Positions 61,249 to 64,000 of a stretch of 64,000 nt of DNA are shown here, in pieces. The stretch spans positions 930,001-994,000 of the forward strand of contig NZ_CAWLFA010000001.1 in the NCBI RefSeq assembly GCF_963860125.1, in the 5' to 3' direction. The translations under genes were made by a program, and so were the position numbers. Source of the stretch: Picosynechococcus sp. PCC 7002. GTDB lineage: Bacteria > Cyanobacteriota > Cyanobacteriia > Cyanobacteriales > MRBY01. The notes under the pieces are model-generated. The model saw only the letters and a program-made list of their open reading frames with translations. It had not been told where the DNA came from and searched no databases. Numbering within the stretch: the stretch's first letter is position 1; every line of letters begins with the position of its first letter.

Positions 61249-62834
61249 ATCGCATAATCCTGGGTTGCTTGATTAGCTTGCTCGGCATAGACAACCCGCA
61301 CTTTATACTTTCCCGTTTGTGGTACGGGGCAAAAAATATGTTCAACGCTATCAACGGGACTGGTAGAGCGACATACCGCATCGCCTAAATTGTCAGCATC
61401 CGCTGGCAAGAGATAGAGATTGAGATCATTCAAGCCGCGATCCGTAAAACTTTCTCCCACATCATACAGACCATTATTGTTCTGGTCATTCAAGTCCACC
61501 CAACGATCCCAAGTGAGGGTCAGGGCTACAAAAGAATCCCGTTGTAGGGGCATGGCGAAATGATAGTCCTGAAACTCTTGGGCGCTAATTTTGTCGTAAT
61601 TCCAGCCCCGACTTGGCACAGGCGCTGTTGTTGACCATTGTCCGGCGGCCAATTGTTGATAAGCGCGTTGGGCGTTGAGTTGCCCTGTACCCATTTCGAT
61701 ATCCAGGGGAATATCGGGATTCTTGTAAGCGTCTCCCTCTAGCCAGGTGCGATTTTGTTTACTGAGAATTGTGCGGGTCATCTCCAGAGACTTACCGTTC
61801 CCAGTATCGGCAATTTTATCGGCACTGTTAAGCAATACCGCCTTCATTACTTCATGGCGACGGGCAGCGAGGCTCCATTGGTCGGCCTGGGTTTTCAGTT
61901 GGCGATCGCCAAATTCCTGTAACAAGGCAACGGTGCCAGTAATGTGGGGGGCCGCGAAACTCGTACCGCTCACCCGGTCGATTTTATTAAAGGTGGTGAT
62001 CAGATTGAGCTGGCTACCGGGAGCACTGAGGCTAATGGCCCGGCGGGAACCCGTATTAATTTCCTGGCGAATCAAACGACTGCCACTGCCCACAGGCAGG
62101 GAACTGAGATTAGCAAAATCAATTTTATTAAACGCATCCCCTTGAAACCGGGTGGTGTAGGCGGTAGTGATGCCGTTGTAATGATCCGTCGGAATCGGGA
62201 TACCACCAGTGCCTTGGTTTCCGGCTACCACATGGAGGACATCATAAACCCGCGCTGTCCAGTCTAAACATTGGGTCAAAAGGGCATTGCCATCTAAGGC
62301 TGGATTCGGCCGGGGATCGCGACTGAGGGATTCTCCAAAACTGAAATTGATCGCCCGCACGTCGCCGCCATTTTGTCGGGCAATGTGTTGGGTCGCGAGA
62401 CATTCCTCTGGTTGGGCCGAATCGTCAGTGGAACCGATCGCCGAAGAAAACAGACGGGCTTCCGGGGCGACTCCCAGTTGGCGTTTATCCTGTCCAACCA
62501 TAATTCCCGCCACCATGCCCGCGTGGTCATCGACGTGATCATCGGGGGTTGCCTTTTCGTTAAGGAAAAACAGTTGGGAAAGTCCTAGTTGCGGTTGCCA
62601 GACGGCCCGTTTATCGAGGCCAAATTTGCCGGGGCGACCAATTTCTACCTGGCCAATAGCAATTTTGCGGCCCAGTAGATCGTAGGGTTCACGGTGGAGG
62701 ATGGTAGCTTGGATCCCGTTGTCGCCGATAGAGGTATTAAAGTCCTGGGCGATCGCCCCTTCAAATCCCCCAAAAACCGTCAAACCGAGGGTGAATATCC
62801 CAAAAAGTGACCGTTTTTGCCTAAATCTCCCCAT
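61221..62834 (-). CDS. Exported S8-family (subtilisin-like) peptidase, possibly altered active site
   Basis: 537 residues. Signal peptide (about 8-30, LFGIFTLGLTVFGGFEGAIA). The S8 fold is evident from the His region DDHAGMVAGIMVG (near 105), an oxyanion-type Asn in HVVAGNQGTG (near 208) and the Ser region GTSFAAPHITG (near 290). The Asp region reads KIAIGQVEIGRPG, with Glu where the catalytic Asp is expected. The C-terminal part (about 410-537) has a beta-sandwich-like, calcium-type loop (DLNDQNNNGLYDVGE). It ends inside the right-hand direct repeat. Proteolytic activity should be tested rather than assumed. Confidence 0.85.
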   Translation of the reverse strand: MGRFRQKRSLFGIFTLGLTVFGGFEGAIAQDFNTSIGDNGIQATILHREPYDLLGRKIAIGQVEIGRPGKFGLDKRAVWQPQLGLSQLFFLNEKATPDDHVDDHAGMVAGIMVGQDKRQLGVAPEARLFSSAIGSTDDSAQPEECLATQHIARQNGGDVRAINFSFGESLSRDPRPNPALDGNALLTQCLDWTARVYDVLHVVAGNQGTGGIPIPTDHYNGITTAYTTRFQGDAFNKIDFANLSSLPVGSGSRLIRQEINTGSRRAISLSAPGSQLNLITTFNKIDRVSGTSFAAPHITGTVALLQEFGDRQLKTQADQWSLAARRHEVMKAVLLNSADKIADTGNGKSLEMTRTILSKQNRTWLEGDAYKNPDIPLDIEMGTGQLNAQRAYQQLAAGQWSTTAPVPSRGWNYDKISAQEFQDYHFAMPLQRDSFVALTLTWDRWVDLNDQNNNGLYDVGESFTDRGLNDLNLYLLPADADNLGDAVCRSTSPVDSVEHIFCPVPQTGKYKVRVVYAEQANQATQDYAIAWWTATTP

Positions 62835-62953
62835 GATCTCCCGCTCTTAACCCAAAACTGAATACTAAACAATGTGAATTGCTACATAAATCGGCGCCAG
62901 CCTCTAGTTAAACTTAACGTAAATCATCAAAAAACAGGTTGAGAAGTTTATAT

Positions 62954-64000
62954 ATGGATACCGCCGCACTCTGGCAACGTTACCAAGCTTGGCTCTACTA
63001 CCATCCGGAACTCGAATTTTACGTCGATATCAGTCGGATGGGCTTTGATGAGGCGTTTGTACAAGGTTTACAACCGAAGTTTGCAAAGGCATTTCAAGAT
63101 TTAAAAGCGATCGAAGCCGGGGCGATCGCCAACCCCGATGAAGGCAGAATGGTGGGTCACTATTGGTTGCGTAACCCTGATCTCGCCCCCAATGCGGAAC
63201 TAAAAGCAGATATTGTTGACACCCTCGAAAAAGTCGAAAAATTTGCCAAGGCAGTTCATGCGGGAGAAATTACGGCTCCCGGTGGTGTGCCGTTTACAGA
63301 TATTCTCTCCATTGGCATTGGCGGGTCTGCCCTCGGCCCCCAATTTGTCGCCGAAGCCCTCGCCGATGTGGATGCGCCGTTAAAGATCCATTTCATCGAT
63401 AACACCGATCCCGACGGCATTGACCGCACCCTCGCCCAGGTCAAAGATCGACTGAATACCACCTTGGCGATCGTCATTTCTAAATCTGGCGGTACCCCCG
63501 AAACCCGGAACAGCATGGTTGAGGTAAAAAATTTCTACAAAGCCCACAAAATTGATTTCTCTTCCCATGCAGTAGCGATTACCGGAATTGGCTCCAAACT
63601 CGAAAATGTGGCGAAATCCGAGCATTGGCTGACCACCTTCCCGATGCATGACTGGGTGGGCGGTCGGACTTCCGAATTGTCAGCCGTGGGTTTAGTTGCC
63701 GCCGCGTTACAAGGGATTAATATTCGGGCAATGCTTGACGGCGCAAAAACTATGGACGATGCCACCCGCATTCCTGAACTAAAACAAAATCCGGCGGCAT
63801 TATTGGCTCTGGCTTGGTATTACTCCGGCAATGGCAGGGGCGAGAAGGATATGGTGATTTTGCCCTATAAAGACCGTTTATTGCTCTTTAGTCGCTATTT
63901 GCAGCAACTGATCATGGAATCCCTCGGCAAAGAAGAGGATCTCGATGGCAATAAGGTCTACCAAGGAATTGCTGTTTACGGGAATAAAGGTTCCACTGAC
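62954..64000 (+). CDS. pgi: Glucose-6-phosphate isomerase, 5' part (cut by window end)
   Basis: Interconverts glucose-6-phosphate and fructose-6-phosphate. 349 codons are present and the frame is open at the window edge. It starts MDTAALWQRYQAWLYYHPE; the family segments ILSIGIGGSALGPQF, TDPDGIDRTLAQ and VISKSGGTPETRN (sugar-phosphate loop) and the MHDWVGGRTSELSAVG segment are visible. The start is ATG 62954. It is divergent from the subtilase gene (119 bp). Confidence 0.95.
   Translation, partial: MDTAALWQRYQAWLYYHPELEFYVDISRMGFDEAFVQGLQPKFAKAFQDLKAIEAGAIANPDEGRMVGHYWLRNPDLAPNAELKADIVDTLEKVEKFAKAVHAGEITAPGGVPFTDILSIGIGGSALGPQFVAEALADVDAPLKIHFIDNTDPDGIDRTLAQVKDRLNTTLAIVISKSGGTPETRNSMVEVKNFYKAHKIDFSSHAVAITGIGSKLENVAKSEHWLTTFPMHDWVGGRTSELSAVGLVAAALQGINIRAMLDGAKTMDDATRIPELKQNPAALLALAWYYSGNGRGEKDMVILPYKDRLLLFSRYLQQLIMESLGKEEDLDGNKVYQGIAVYGNKGSTD

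Overview
The window is a stretch of cyanobacterial chromosome. The octamer GCGATCGC (HIP1) recurs along nearly all of it. The genes include chlorophyll synthesis (chlM), carotenoid hydroxylation (crtR), NDH-1 subunits (ndhA-I-G-E), the photosystem II peptide PsbT, a KaiB-family protein, and families known mainly from cyanobacteria (DUF2996, CPP1-like, HpsJ, DUF502). Codon and gene content look like a marine unicellular Synechococcus of the PCC 7002 (Picosynechococcus) type; that species call is from memory and was not checked by a search. No IS element, CRISPR array, prophage or rRNA operon was seen.

Layout. 0-13 kb: cbiT, a prolyl iminopeptidase, a GAF hybrid histidine kinase, a secreted Pro-rich protein, ftsH, trmB, DUF2996, larB, then a receiver-PP2C phosphatase divergent from an anti-sigma-kinase-like domain fused to a tandem rhodanese, chlM and a CYTH protein. 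13-25 kb: an ABC ATPase, a coiled-coil protein, sufE, mrp, crtR, an apparently frameshifted small gene, EI24, an epimerase, an acyltransferase, an ABC permease, a KaiB homologue, a cysteine desulfurase and a GH57 enzyme. 25-33 kb: the ndhA-I-G-E cluster, an FHA protein, pgl, hpsJ, DUF502, nusB and a CPP1-like protein.

33.3-37.3 kb is different: AT-rich, without HIP1 for about 4 kb, with three consecutive genes for exported proteins I cannot assign, a convergent gene for a Tyr-rich exported protein, long non-coding stretches, and an intrinsic terminator with no gene in front of it. This is the clearest accessory island and the best place to look for something undescribed.

37-64 kb is again mostly housekeeping: an OmpR-type regulator, PhoH, a REC-GGDEF-EAL protein, dusB, lpxD, terD, hflX (start codon problem), ruvX, initiator tRNA, a nucleotidyltransferase fused to a degenerate phosphohexomutase, pyrH-frr, pgeF, rps1, nrdR, psbT, an RluD-type synthase, a collagen-like exported protein, a GFA-type protein, a small toxin-antitoxin cassette flanked by a 34-bp direct repeat, a subtilase with an altered active site, and the 5' part of pgi.

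Across the window, 6 of 13 convergent gene pairs overlap by exactly 4 bp through interlocked stop codons.
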